DNA of 14,303 nucleotides from an uncultured Spirochaetales bacterium (GTDB lineage: Bacteria > Spirochaetota > Spirochaetia > Sphaerochaetales > Sphaerochaetaceae). Positions 6,481 through 13,714 of this stretch are shown here, one piece after another. The translations under genes and the position numbers were made by a program. The DNA lies in NCBI GenBank assembly GCA_934276485.1, contig CAKQTE010000125.1:1-14303 (forward strand), given 5' to 3'. Within the stretch, counting starts at the first letter, position 1; every line of letters begins with the position of its first letter. The notes under the pieces are model-generated. The model saw only the letters and a program-made list of their open reading frames with translations. It was not told the DNA's origin and did not search any database.

Positions 6481-6547
6481 TCTACTTTGAAAAAGTTAGG
6501 AAAAATCAAAGTGTCACTTTAAAAAAAGCAGGAAATTTCAAAGTAGA
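6481..6547. repeat. Two tandem 29-nt palindromic repeats upstream of the first DUF4143 ATPase gene
   Basis: Unit 1 (6484-6512) and unit 2 (6516-6544) match at most positions and are separated by 3 nt. Each begins ACTTT and ends TCAAAGT; unit 1 forms the arms ACTTTGA/TCAAAGT. Both share a central AGGAAA-type core. The outermost arms make a 12-bp perfect inverted repeat, tctactttgaaa (6481-6492) and tttcaaagtaga (6536-6547). The array ends just upstream of the presumed -35 region, so it may be an operator or a binding array for the ATPase itself. Confidence 0.8.
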
Positions 6548-6560
6548 GCGAATAGTCTGC

Positions 6561-6595
6561 AATAAAATATCCTTGGAGGTTTAGTCCGAGGATAT
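6561..6595 (-). terminator. Terminator of the tldD-pmbA operon
   Basis: Read on the minus strand, an 11-bp stem (6585-6595 with 6567-6577, one G-T pair) with a 7-nt loop is followed by TTTTATT (6567-6561). It lies 23 nt beyond the pmbA stop codon. Confidence 0.85.
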
Positions 6596-6617
6596 CAAAT
6601 AAATCTAACAAATGAGA

Positions 6618-7964
6618 TTATTTTCCAGCAATAGCCAGTCCTTCAACCAAGACAGAAGGGGAACCGAATGCTGTTGCTCCTAGTGCCATTGGGAATGTGC
6701 AATTGTCTGCAACCATTGTGATGTTCTTAAGTACATCATAGAAGTTACCTGCAACTGTGAATGATTTGACAAACTTTGTTTTCTTTCCATTCTCAATCAT
6801 GAATCCAGAGCTTTGAAGAGAGAAATCTCCAGAGACTGGATTTGCACCAGCGTGTAAGCCTCCAAGTGATGTGATATATACACCATTTTGAGCTTTTGCA
6901 AATAGTTCTTCTTCTGTGTTCTTTCCAGATTCGATGTACATAGAGAAAGGACTGATGGAAACAGGAGATGAGTAGCCAGCCTTGTAAGCATTTCCTGTAG
7001 TCTGTTTCTTTGCAACTGCTGCAGTCTTCATATTATAAAGAAGAGTAGTTAGCTTACCATTCTCGATGACATTCTTCTTTCTTGTAGGACATCCTTCTGC
7101 ATCGAATACCATTGGTTCTGGATTATCTTTGTTAAATGGATCGTCAACAATAGTAACGATTTCGGATGCGATGATCTCGCCTTCCTTGTCATTTAATCTA
7201 GATAGTCCTCTCTGAGCATTTTCTGATGAGAAGATATCTGAATATGTATCAAGTAGATCGCTCATAGCATCGCTATTGAAGATAACTGGATATTGGCCAG
7301 TAGGAGCAACTTCTCCACCAAGCTTTTGGCAAGCATCGTCTGTGCTCTTCTTGATAAGAGCATCGATATCGATCTTATCTAACTGAGCAAGCTTTAGCTC
7401 ATATGAGTTAGCCATCTCATCGCCATTTGATACAACAGCTTCAACAACAACGCCAGCAGAGACTGTGTTCTGCTTGAGGTCCAAACCCTTTGAGTTGTAG
7501 ATAGCGATTGTGTTGTTCTCTTTAAGAGTTTGTGTCTCAGAACCATCTACTACAAGCTTGTTAGCCTTGTAGATCTTCTCTTGAGTCTGAAGAGCTGTGT
7601 TAATAAGATCATCAGTGGAAGGAAGAGGGTAGGATCTATCCTCAAGCTTCGCATAAGTCTGTCCACCTTCAGCCAAGAATACTTCTTCTTCACTCTCAAG
7701 AACGGATGCGTTGTCGATAGCTCTAAGAACAATACGTCTAGCATTTTCCTTGTCTAGTGCTTGTGTGGAAGCATATCCCATCTTTCCGTTGTAGATACAT
7801 CTAAAGCAAAGACCACCAGCTTCTGAAGAGGAGAATGATTTGATCTCATGAGCAAATACGGAAATACTTGTGCTTTCGCTATTGGAGTAATAAAGCTCGT
7901 AATCCTTGATGCCTAATTCATTACAGGTTTCAATAACATTATTCTTGAATTCATCGTAGTTCAT
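6618..7964 (-). CDS. pmbA: PmbA/TldE, partner subunit of the TldD metalloprotease
   Basis: This 448-residue protein is the usual size for TldE/PmbA. With TldD it forms a heterodimeric protease that degrades unfolded peptides and matures some modified peptides such as microcins. It lacks the HExxxH zinc motif, as expected of this subunit. Family regions include the N-terminal SISVFAHEIKSFSSSEAGGL (31-50), VVVEAVVSNGDEMANSYELK in the middle and the glycine-rich C-terminal half (GGLHAGANPVSGDFSLQSSG). I start at ATG 7964, with AGGAGG (7973-7978) 8 nt upstream. The ATG at 7970 is only 2 nt from that site, and one at 8009 lies inside tldD. The gene follows tldD after 13 bp, in the same operon. Confidence 0.95.
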   Translation of the reverse strand: MNYDEFKNNVIETCNELGIKDYELYYSNSESTSISVFAHEIKSFSSSEAGGLCFRCIYNGKMGYASTQALDKENARRIVLRAIDNASVLESEEEVFLAEGGQTYAKLEDRSYPLPSTDDLINTALQTQEKIYKANKLVVDGSETQTLKENNTIAIYNSKGLDLKQNTVSAGVVVEAVVSNGDEMANSYELKLAQLDKIDIDALIKKSTDDACQKLGGEVAPTGQYPVIFNSDAMSDLLDTYSDIFSSENAQRGLSRLNDKEGEIIASEIVTIVDDPFNKDNPEPMVFDAEGCPTRKKNVIENGKLTTLLYNMKTAAVAKKQTTGNAYKAGYSSPVSISPFSMYIESGKNTEEELFAKAQNGVYITSLGGLHAGANPVSGDFSLQSSGFMIENGKKTKFVKSFTVAGNFYDVLKNITMVADNCTFPMALGATAFGSPSVLVEGLAIAGK

Positions 7965-7977
7965 ATCCATTTCCTCC

Positions 7978-9357
7978 TTATCTTCCGCCAACTGTAATTG
8001 AAGAAACACGAATCATTGGCTGGCCAACGTTTACAGGGACAGAACCGGATGAGGATCCGCACATACCTTGTCCAAGCTCTAGGTTGTTTGAAATCATATC
8101 GATGTTCTTGATAACGTCGATTCCCTTACCAACAAGGCTAGCTCCTCTTACAGGCTCTGCAATCTTTCCGTTACGAATGATATAGCCTTCGTTAACAGCA
8201 AAGTTGAATTCTCCAGTTGTAGGATTAACTGAACCGCCTCCCATATTGCGTGCATATAAGCCATATTCAATGCTTGAGATGATCTCTTCTTCAGTATCAT
8301 CTCCCGGTGCGATATATGTATTTGTCATACGGCTTGTTGGTGTAAATAGATAGCTTTGACGACGAGATGAACCTGTTGATTCCATTCCCATCCTGCGTCC
8401 ATTGAACTTATCGATCGTGTAGTTTTTGAGAACGCCATTCTCAATCAGAACATTGCGTCTTGAAGGTGTTCCTTCATCATCGAAGTTGATTGAACCCCAA
8501 GCATTTGGGATGGTTCCATCATCGATTGCGGTTACCTTTGGATTAGCAACAACCTGACCAAGCTTACCGCAGAACTGGCTCTGGCCATATGCAACGCTTG
8601 AAGCCTCCAGTGAGTGTCCGCAAGCTTCGTGGAAGATAACGCCACCAAAACCATTTCCAATAGCAACAGGCATAACGCCAGCAGGGCAATAACCAGCGGA
8701 TGCCATGGTTACAGCTTGTCTAGCAGCTTCCTTTCCGATCTCTTCTGGATTGATAGTATCGAACATCTCAAGACCCATCATTCTTCCAGGACCACATGCA
8801 CCTGTTTGTGTCTCTCCATTTTTCTCTGCAATAGCAGTAATGAACATACGTGTTCTTACTTGTCTATCCTTTGAATAGAAACCATCAGTGTTAGCAACAA
8901 GGATATTCCTGTCATAATCAATGATACTTCCTGTTGCCTGTACAACAGATTGATCATAGTCCTTAGCTGCAAAGTATGCCTTCTTCAGTAGATCTACCTT
9001 TGTCTTGTTTTCAACAGAAGATGGAACAATGTTTATAGCATGGATATTTGTTGAGATTTTCTCTCTTAGGACAATATCAATCTCTGCTTTTCCCTCTCCA
9101 AGAGCTTCTGCAGCTCTTTGAGCACATCTGATTAGTCCTTCTTCAGACATGTCTACAGTTGTAGCCATGACGCTTCTGAGTCCTTTATATACTCTAATAG
9201 CAGCACCTGCTATTAGATTGTCATTAACAGAATCTACTTTGTTTGCAACCATTCCAATAGAGTGGTTGAGTGTATTCTCTGCAAATATCTCAGCATAATC
9301 ACCACCTGTGGATATTGCTTTAAGAAGTACATTCTGACATATAGCTTTTGATATCAT
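7978..9357 (-). CDS. tldD: TldD, zinc metalloprotease subunit
   Basis: The 459 residues carry the family zinc motif HEACGH (243-248) within GGVIFHEACGHSLEA, and a late Cys433 in GQGMCGSSSG that matches the third zinc ligand of E. coli TldD. Together with PmbA/TldE it forms a cytoplasmic heterodimeric protease with a narrow active-site cavity. The start is ATG 9357, with AGGAGG 9 nt upstream. The frame stays open for 42 more codons upstream, but that stretch is hydrophobic, unlike the family, and covers the promoter region. The pair's job here (peptide clean-up or maturation of a modified peptide) cannot be told; no obvious precursor peptide gene is nearby. Confidence 0.96.
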   Translation of the reverse strand: MISKAICQNVLLKAISTGGDYAEIFAENTLNHSIGMVANKVDSVNDNLIAGAAIRVYKGLRSVMATTVDMSEEGLIRCAQRAAEALGEGKAEIDIVLREKISTNIHAINIVPSSVENKTKVDLLKKAYFAAKDYDQSVVQATGSIIDYDRNILVANTDGFYSKDRQVRTRMFITAIAEKNGETQTGACGPGRMMGLEMFDTINPEEIGKEAARQAVTMASAGYCPAGVMPVAIGNGFGGVIFHEACGHSLEASSVAYGQSQFCGKLGQVVANPKVTAIDDGTIPNAWGSINFDDEGTPSRRNVLIENGVLKNYTIDKFNGRRMGMESTGSSRRQSYLFTPTSRMTNTYIAPGDDTEEEIISSIEYGLYARNMGGGSVNPTTGEFNFAVNEGYIIRNGKIAEPVRGASLVGKGIDVIKNIDMISNNLELGQGMCGSSSGSVPVNVGQPMIRVSSITVGGR

Positions 9358-9404
9358 ATGGAAAATCCTCCTATTTAGCTTATAGCTCAAAATCCTCAAA
9401 TATA

Positions 9405-9433
9405 ACAATAATCTCAAAACATAAGAATGGCAA
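9405..9433 (-). promoter_or_regulatory. Probable promoter of tldD-pmbA
   Basis: On the minus strand TTGCCA (9428-9433), a 17-nt spacer and TATTGT (9405-9410) lie about 50 nt before the tldD ATG. The -35 is good and the -10 moderate. Confidence 0.4.
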
Positions 9434-9493
9434 AAGAGAATATCGAGGTTTTGTTGTTGATAAAAACAAAGACGCAACATCATTTATGCTAAC

Positions 9494-9592
9494 GAATGGG
9501 GATTTGTGGTATTTTACGAGGTAAATGAATGGAAATTTGAGGTGTTTTTCTATTTATATGAATGGGGATTGGGTTTATAATATCTTCGAAGG
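9494..9592 (+). repeat. Three direct repeats with exact 33-nt period upstream of the AlbA-type gene
   Basis: GAATGGGGATT, GAATGGAAATT and GAATGGGGATT begin at 9494, 9527 and 9560, each 33 nt apart and each preceded by a TA-rich stretch. Units 1 and 2 match well over most of their length (9494-9526 and 9527-9559). The third diverges after its first dozen bases and overlaps a -10 box. The phasing of about three helical turns suggests a protein binding the same face of the DNA, for instance an operator for the gene product. Confidence 0.75.
9576..9581 (+). promoter_or_regulatory. -10 box of the truncated AlbA-type gene
   Basis: A perfect TATAAT lies within the third 33-nt repeat. The -35 region at the usual spacing (about 9553-9558, TTTATA) is weak. 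GAAGGAA (9588-9594) follows as a likely ribosome binding site. Confidence 0.5.
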
Positions 9593-9601
9593 AAGAATTT
9601 T

Positions 9602-10357
9602 ATAGAGGGTAATACCAAGCTAGAAGACAAATCCACCTTTGATTTTACAGATCCATATGATTCTCTTATTTCTGAGTATGATGCAAGAAACTTTGCATTC
9701 TCAACGTTAAAAACTCGTTATGAAATGCAGACAGGCGAGAGTCTTGATGACGATATGCTTATTGCATTAAGACTTGTAGATGCTGAGTCAAAGAAGCTTA
9801 CAAATGCAGGAGTGATATTTGCTGATAATTGTCCATTTAGGCATTCTAGACTCTTTTGTGTCAGATGGAATGGGCTAACTAAAGCAGGTGGATTTATAGA
9901 TGCCTTAGATAGTGCAGAGTTCACCGGAAGCATAATCAAGCTTCTAGATGATGGGCTAGCTTTTATCAGACGAAATAACAGAAGTTCAAAATCTTCAAAA
10001 ATGCCTGATTATGATGAACAGAGCTATAGGGAATCACTTATAAATGCTCTTGTTCATCGCTCCTATAGAGTGCTAGGTAGTGAAGTCCATATAGATATCT
10101 TTGACGACAGAATGACAATCTATTCTCCAGGAGGCGCAATAGATGGACTGTTCTTTCAAGATATAACTTTGGCTAATGTTTCTTCTAAAGTACGAAATCC
10201 TATCATTGCAAACATGTTTACATGTCTTGGCTATATGGAACAAAAGGGAAGAGGCTTGGAGAACATATGCTTAAGATATCAAGCCTATACAAAGATGCAT
10301 GTTATTACATCGACAGCGTCAAGCTTTTTTATAACTCTCCCTAATTTGAATTATTAG
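9602..10357 (+). pseudogene. AlbA/Schlafen-type ATP-binding protein lacking its N-terminal domain
   Basis: The frame is open from 9581 to TAG 10355-10357 and encodes the middle and C-terminal parts of an AlbA_2 (Schlafen-like) ATP-binding protein: LTNAGVIFADNCPFRHSRLF, the WNGLTKAGG region, then the GHKL-like ATPase core with INALVHRSY, GSEVHIDIFDDRMTIYSPGG and a YMEQKGRG box, ending in the family tail LPNLNY. The N-terminal AlbA domain (about 130 residues) is absent, and the link before MPDYDEQSYRE looks shortened. The GAAGGAA site at 9588-9594 is followed after 7 nt by ATA (9602) in frame, where a start is expected. The first in-frame ATG is 9725 and has no good site. So promoter and ribosome binding site survive but the head of the gene seems deleted. 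It could still be expressed from ATA or from 9725 (210 residues). Confidence 0.7.
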
Positions 10358-10380
10358 TTCTAATCGACATCTACAAAGTC

Positions 10381-10402
10381 TCTCTATGGATGCTCATAGA
10401 GA
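10381..10402 (+). terminator. Hairpin after the truncated AlbA-type gene, weak terminator
   Basis: A perfect 8-bp stem TCTCTATG/CATAGAGA with a 6-nt loop lies 23 nt after the stop codon. Only a broken T stretch (ACCTGTTTATAT) follows, so termination would be weak. It also separates the gene from the next repeat array. Confidence 0.35.
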
Positions 10403-10419
10403 ACCTGTTTATATATCAT

Positions 10420-10542
10420 ATATAACCGAAAAATAATTAGATTATTGGAAGTTTTTAGGGATATAACCAGAAAAAGTAGTAAACTTTAATAAGTTTTTAG
10501 GTATATATTCCGAAAAATATTTGAATTCTGATAGTTTTTCAG
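10420..10542 (+). repeat. Three tandem ~42-nt imperfect palindromes upstream of the second DUF4143 ATPase gene
   Basis: Left-arm motifs CCGAAAAA, CCAGAAAAA and CCGAAAAA start at 10426, 10467 and 10510. Right-arm motifs GTTTTTAGG, GTTTTTAGG and GTTTTTCAG start at 10451, 10493 and 10534. Each unit pairs a left arm ATATaaCCgAAAAA with a right arm TTTTTaGGgATAT, and neighbouring units share their ATATA junctions. The centres differ between units. The third unit overlaps the promoter. Its sequence differs from the arrays at 6481 and 9494, but the design is the same. Confidence 0.8.
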
Positions 10543-10548
10543 TATTCT
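10521..10548 (+). promoter_or_regulatory. Probable promoter of the second DUF4143 ATPase gene
   Basis: TTGAAT (10521-10526), a 16-nt spacer and TATTCT (10543-10548) lie inside and just after the third palindromic unit. Binding of any protein to the array should therefore affect transcription. Confidence 0.5.
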
Positions 10549-10570
10549 ATATACATGAGAGGATTTTGCT

Positions 10571-11779
10571 ATGATTGATAGACCTTTGTATTTAGACAAA
10601 ATAATGAGATTTGTAGATACTCCATTCGTGAAAATATTGACAGGAGTCAGAAGATCTGGCAAATCCACCATCCTTAAGATGATTATGGAACGTCTACGTA
10701 CAGAGCGAGGTGTTTCAGAAGAACAAATCGTAAGTTACAACTTTGATACATCTATTTACGATATGAATGAAAAACAACTATACCAAGAATTGAAGGGTAG
10801 GCTTCTTCCTGATAAGAAGACATATTTCTTTTTAGATGAGATCCAAGTCGTCTCCGGGTGGGAAAAAGTCGTTAATACATTACTGTCGATACATAATGCA
10901 GATATCTATGTAACAGGTTCCAATTCAAAGATGATGGCCTCTGAAATTTCGACATATCTTACTGGTCGTTATATTACCTTCCGTATTTATACATTATCCT
11001 TTAGAGAGTATTTGGATTTCACAAGGCAATATAGAGCAGTTGATGATATTCATAAAGAACTTGTTCGATATGTTTGCTTGGGTGGTTTTCCAGCAACTCA
11101 TCTGTACGCATTTGGGGAAGATGAAATATATTCAATTGTGCGTGATACGTATGATGCTTGCATATATAGAGATATTGTTCAAAGAAATGATATTAGGAGA
11201 AAAGACCTGTTCGATAGGATAGTTAAATATACATTCAGCAATGTAGGAAATACTTTTTCTGCAAAAACAATTTCTGATTATCTAAAATCAGAACATAGAA
11301 AGATCGATGTCGAAACAGTGTATAACTATCTTGAGTACTTGGAGAAAGCTTATTTGCTCTATCGATGTTCTCGCTATGATCTTAAAGGCAAAGAGATACT
11401 TAAAACACAAGAAAAGTTCTATCTAGCAGATACTGCACTTCGTTACAGTATTCTTGGATATAACCAAGATAGTGTAGCAAGTAGCTTAGAGAATGCTGTA
11501 TATCTTGAACTTCGTAGGCGAGGTTATTCTGTTTATGTCGGAAAGACCGATTTTGGCGAGATCGATTTCATTGCAACTCGTCAAAATGAAAAGATATATG
11601 TTCAAGTAACAGAACGCATAGCATCTGAAAAGACAGAGAAGCGTGAATACGAACGACTGTTGGAGATTCCAGATAACTACCCAAAATATGTTCTAAGTAC
11701 AGATGATTTTGCAGGTGGCAATTATGAAGGAATAATAACAATGCATATCGCAGATTTCCTGCTTAGCAATGCATACTAG
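10571..11779 (+). CDS. AAA ATPase with C-terminal DUF4143 domain (second copy)
   Basis: The protein has 402 residues, with Walker A GVRRSGKST (25-33), Walker B YFFLDE (85-90), TGSNSK (115-120) and TGRY (131-134). The LSFREYL box (142-148), typical of this family, follows, then a helical middle with a winged-helix-like part around 225-265. The DUF4143 tail has YLADTALRYSILGY (284-297) and a nuclease-like core ENAVYLELRRRGY / EIDFIA (330-335). The final strand reads YVQVTE (343-348), where relatives have VEVK, so the presumed catalytic Glu and Lys are replaced and nuclease activity is doubtful. GAGAGGA (10557-10563) lies 7 nt before the ATG. It is only distantly similar to the copy at 5261-6430. 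Function of the family is unknown. A repeat-borne hairpin follows the stop codon. Confidence 0.9.
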   Translation: MIDRPLYLDKIMRFVDTPFVKILTGVRRSGKSTILKMIMERLRTERGVSEEQIVSYNFDTSIYDMNEKQLYQELKGRLLPDKKTYFFLDEIQVVSGWEKVVNTLLSIHNADIYVTGSNSKMMASEISTYLTGRYITFRIYTLSFREYLDFTRQYRAVDDIHKELVRYVCLGGFPATHLYAFGEDEIYSIVRDTYDACIYRDIVQRNDIRRKDLFDRIVKYTFSNVGNTFSAKTISDYLKSEHRKIDVETVYNYLEYLEKAYLLYRCSRYDLKGKEILKTQEKFYLADTALRYSILGYNQDSVASSLENAVYLELRRRGYSVYVGKTDFGEIDFIATRQNEKIYVQVTERIASEKTEKREYERLLEIPDNYPKYVLSTDDFAGGNYEGIITMHIADFLLSNAY

Positions 11780-11790
11780 AGTATGCCTTC

Positions 11791-11876
11791 AGTTTGCTAA
11801 TAGATACAACAAATACTCCATCTTCTCTCTTCAAAGCGGGGCCTAATGCTTTAAGTCAAAGATGGAGTATTTCATT
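11791..11876 (+). repeat. Dispersed 47-bp repeat with terminator hairpin, copy 1
   Basis: The left part (11791-11837) is identical over 47 bp to 13626-13672. It contains AAATACTCCATCTT (11811-11824), which pairs over 14 bp with 11859-11872. The 34-nt loop itself holds a small stem AAAGC/GCTTT. A T-rich stretch (TTTCATTTTATT) follows, so it can end transcription of the ATPase gene, whose stop codon is 11 nt upstream. Loop sequences differ between the two copies while the arms are kept. Confidence 0.85.
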
Positions 11877-11929
11877 TTATTCACAGTCATCTTGGGAATA
11901 GGAATCATTAGACATGTTCCAATAATAGA

Positions 11930-11959
11930 TTGCAACCAGACAATATGAACCTGTAGAAT
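11930..11959 (+). promoter_or_regulatory. Promoter of the SWIM protein gene
   Basis: TTGCAA (11930-11935), an 18-nt spacer and TAGAAT (11954-11959). Transcription would start near 11966, which excludes ATG 11958 and supports ATG 11991 as the start codon. Confidence 0.5.
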
Positions 11960-11990
11960 GAACATTAGATTCAAAAGAAAGAGGTATGAT

Positions 11991-13619
11991 ATGAATTCTT
12001 CATGGGAAAGAATGTTTCCTGATAGAATCCTTGCCAGAGGATTTGATTATTATTTATCAGGCAGAGTACTTAATGTAGAGCAGGATGATGATAGATATAA
12101 GGCAGTGGTTCAAGGTAGTGAGAACTATAATGTTGAAGTTGAATTCGATGGAGACGAGATCATAGATATGGATTGCGATTGTCCATATGCAGAAGATGGT
12201 GATTATTGCAAACATGAAGCAGCTCTTCTTTGCTATTTGGAATCTACAAATGCTAGAGATAATAAACCAGATACTCCATCTGAAGAAATCAAAAGAATCA
12301 TAGACACCTTAGATGAAGAAACGCTAAGGGAACTATTATATAGTGCTGTCATGTCAAATCATGAATTGCTAGATAAGCTCATGAAGAAAGTGCCTCAAGC
12401 TAGTAGCACAAAGCCATCATTTTCAGCGTTGTACTATCGTGCTAGTGAATTTATAGAAACGATGGAAGACGAAGATTGTTATTTTAGTCGCGACGACTTT
12501 GATGACTCTGTGTCAGATGCAATATATGGACTTGATATGTTCTTAACTGAAAGTGTTTTACCTTTGGTGGAACAAAAGGAATATTGTTTTGATGTATTCA
12601 AGCTCGTTTCTGATATTCTAGACGATATCCCTTATTCAACTTTATTCGATTATGGATACGACGGATGTGTTGATGATTTGGATACCACTATTGTAGATAT
12701 CATGGACAAGGCTTATATCAATGCAGAAAACAAGGATGATATCGAGTCACTTGCAAGGGAAAGAGCTCAAAAGAGATCAATAACAAGTCAATACTATCAG
12801 GATTTCCTTATATTAACGGTGAAAGATAAGACACTAGCTCGTGAGGCATTAGATGAACTTAGGACTAATAGCTCTCATGGACCATTTTTATATCCTATCG
12901 ATGATGAGATAGATTTAATGGAAGTGCTAGAGTATTCAGAAGAAGAAATCAGGGAAGTCTTAAGGTCTCATCTGGATCTACGGATGGCACAGAAGATGCT
13001 TGTGGAAAGACTTCTGGAAAATGATGAATGGAAATCCTGTATCGAGATCATTAAAGAAATCAGTGCAACATATGGGAAAAACGATGATTGCTACAATATT
13101 CTCAAGAAAATCTATAGAGAACATGGAATGGATCAGGAGCTTGGAGATTTAATCTATTCAGATATCATGAGTGTTGATCAATTTAGAATGGATGGTATTG
13201 ATGAACTACGAGAGCTTCTCACTGAAGAAGATTGGCGCGAAAAGTGCAATACGCTGAAGACAGCTTCTACAATGAAACCCATAATGGCAAAGTTCCTTAA
13301 TAGTATCCAAGACTATCCTGCGCTTATGTCATGGTTTGAGGAGAGTGTTGGTTCCTACAATTTAGAGTATGGCCCTCTTTTGTTAACTATCTATCCTGAT
13401 AGAACAATTGCTGCATATGAAAAACTGCTTAGAAAAGAACATTTGCATGATCGAAAGTCATACCAATACCACGCAACAAAACTACAGGACTTGGTTGCAG
13501 TTGCAGAGGGAAGGAAATTCGTCATCTCATATGTGCAGGAACTATTGAATGAATATCCAAATAGACCTGCATTGAAAGATGAGATGCAAAAGATGCTAAA
13601 GCGAAACAAACTTTTGTAA
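11991..13619 (+). CDS. SWIM zinc-finger protein of unknown function
   Basis: The protein has 542 residues. After a short N-terminal region typical of SWIM proteins (FPDRILARGFDYYLSGRV, 9-26) comes the zinc finger C62-x-C64-x8-C73-x-H75. SWIM fingers bind DNA or protein partners and often accompany helicases, but no helicase is fused or adjacent here. The rest (about 95-540) is very acidic and almost wholly helical, probably TPR-like repeats, with no catalytic motif I can name. The start is ATG 11991: AAAGAGG (11978-11984) lies 6 nt upstream, whereas an in-frame ATG at 11958 overlaps the -10 box and lacks such a site. The gene has its own promoter and lies between two copies of the 47-bp repeat, like a cassette. 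Role unknown; the accessory ATPase neighbours hint at defence or mobile-DNA functions, which is speculative. Confidence 0.85.
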   Translation: MNSSWERMFPDRILARGFDYYLSGRVLNVEQDDDRYKAVVQGSENYNVEVEFDGDEIIDMDCDCPYAEDGDYCKHEAALLCYLESTNARDNKPDTPSEEIKRIIDTLDEETLRELLYSAVMSNHELLDKLMKKVPQASSTKPSFSALYYRASEFIETMEDEDCYFSRDDFDDSVSDAIYGLDMFLTESVLPLVEQKEYCFDVFKLVSDILDDIPYSTLFDYGYDGCVDDLDTTIVDIMDKAYINAENKDDIESLARERAQKRSITSQYYQDFLILTVKDKTLAREALDELRTNSSHGPFLYPIDDEIDLMEVLEYSEEEIREVLRSHLDLRMAQKMLVERLLENDEWKSCIEIIKEISATYGKNDDCYNILKKIYREHGMDQELGDLIYSDIMSVDQFRMDGIDELRELLTEEDWREKCNTLKTASTMKPIMAKFLNSIQDYPALMSWFEESVGSYNLEYGPLLLTIYPDRTIAAYEKLLRKEHLHDRKSYQYHATKLQDLVAVAEGRKFVISYVQELLNEYPNRPALKDEMQKMLKRNKLL

Positions 13620-13625
13620 ATCTAG

Positions 13626-13714
13626 AGTTTGCTAATAGATACAACAAATACTCCATCTTCTCTCTTCAAAGCTGGCAAAGGATTGAGTCTGATTAAGATA
13701 GATGGAGTATTTTA
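13626..13714. repeat. Dispersed 47-bp repeat with terminator hairpin, copy 2
   Basis: 13626-13672 is identical to 11791-11837. The left arm 13646-13658 pairs over 13 bp with 13700-13712, around a 41-nt loop unrelated to that of copy 1. TTTT follows on the plus strand, so it can terminate the SWIM gene, which ends 6 nt before the repeat. It overlaps the stop codon of the oppositely oriented ATPase remnant and could serve both. Homology with copy 1 extends upstream to CTAGAGT, with an 11-nt insertion in copy 1. Confidence 0.85.

Noticed and set aside
9358..9483. 42-residue N-terminal extension of TldD
   Set aside because: It is hydrophobic, unlike the family, covers the promoter, and has no ribosome binding site; AGGAGG supports the ATG at 9357.
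9494..9592. CRISPR-like array (33-nt period, three units)
   Set aside because: The units are imperfect copies along much of their length, with no clean repeat-spacer alternation, and no cas genes are present.
10420..10542. CRISPR-like array (about 42-nt period)
   Set aside because: The units are imperfect palindromes sharing arms; the variable centres are AT-rich and not spacer-like, and no cas genes are present.
11791..13714. Integron attC sites flanking a cassette
   Set aside because: The arms lack the conserved GTTRRRY and RYYYAAC boxes, and no integrase is seen; the hairpins work better as terminators.
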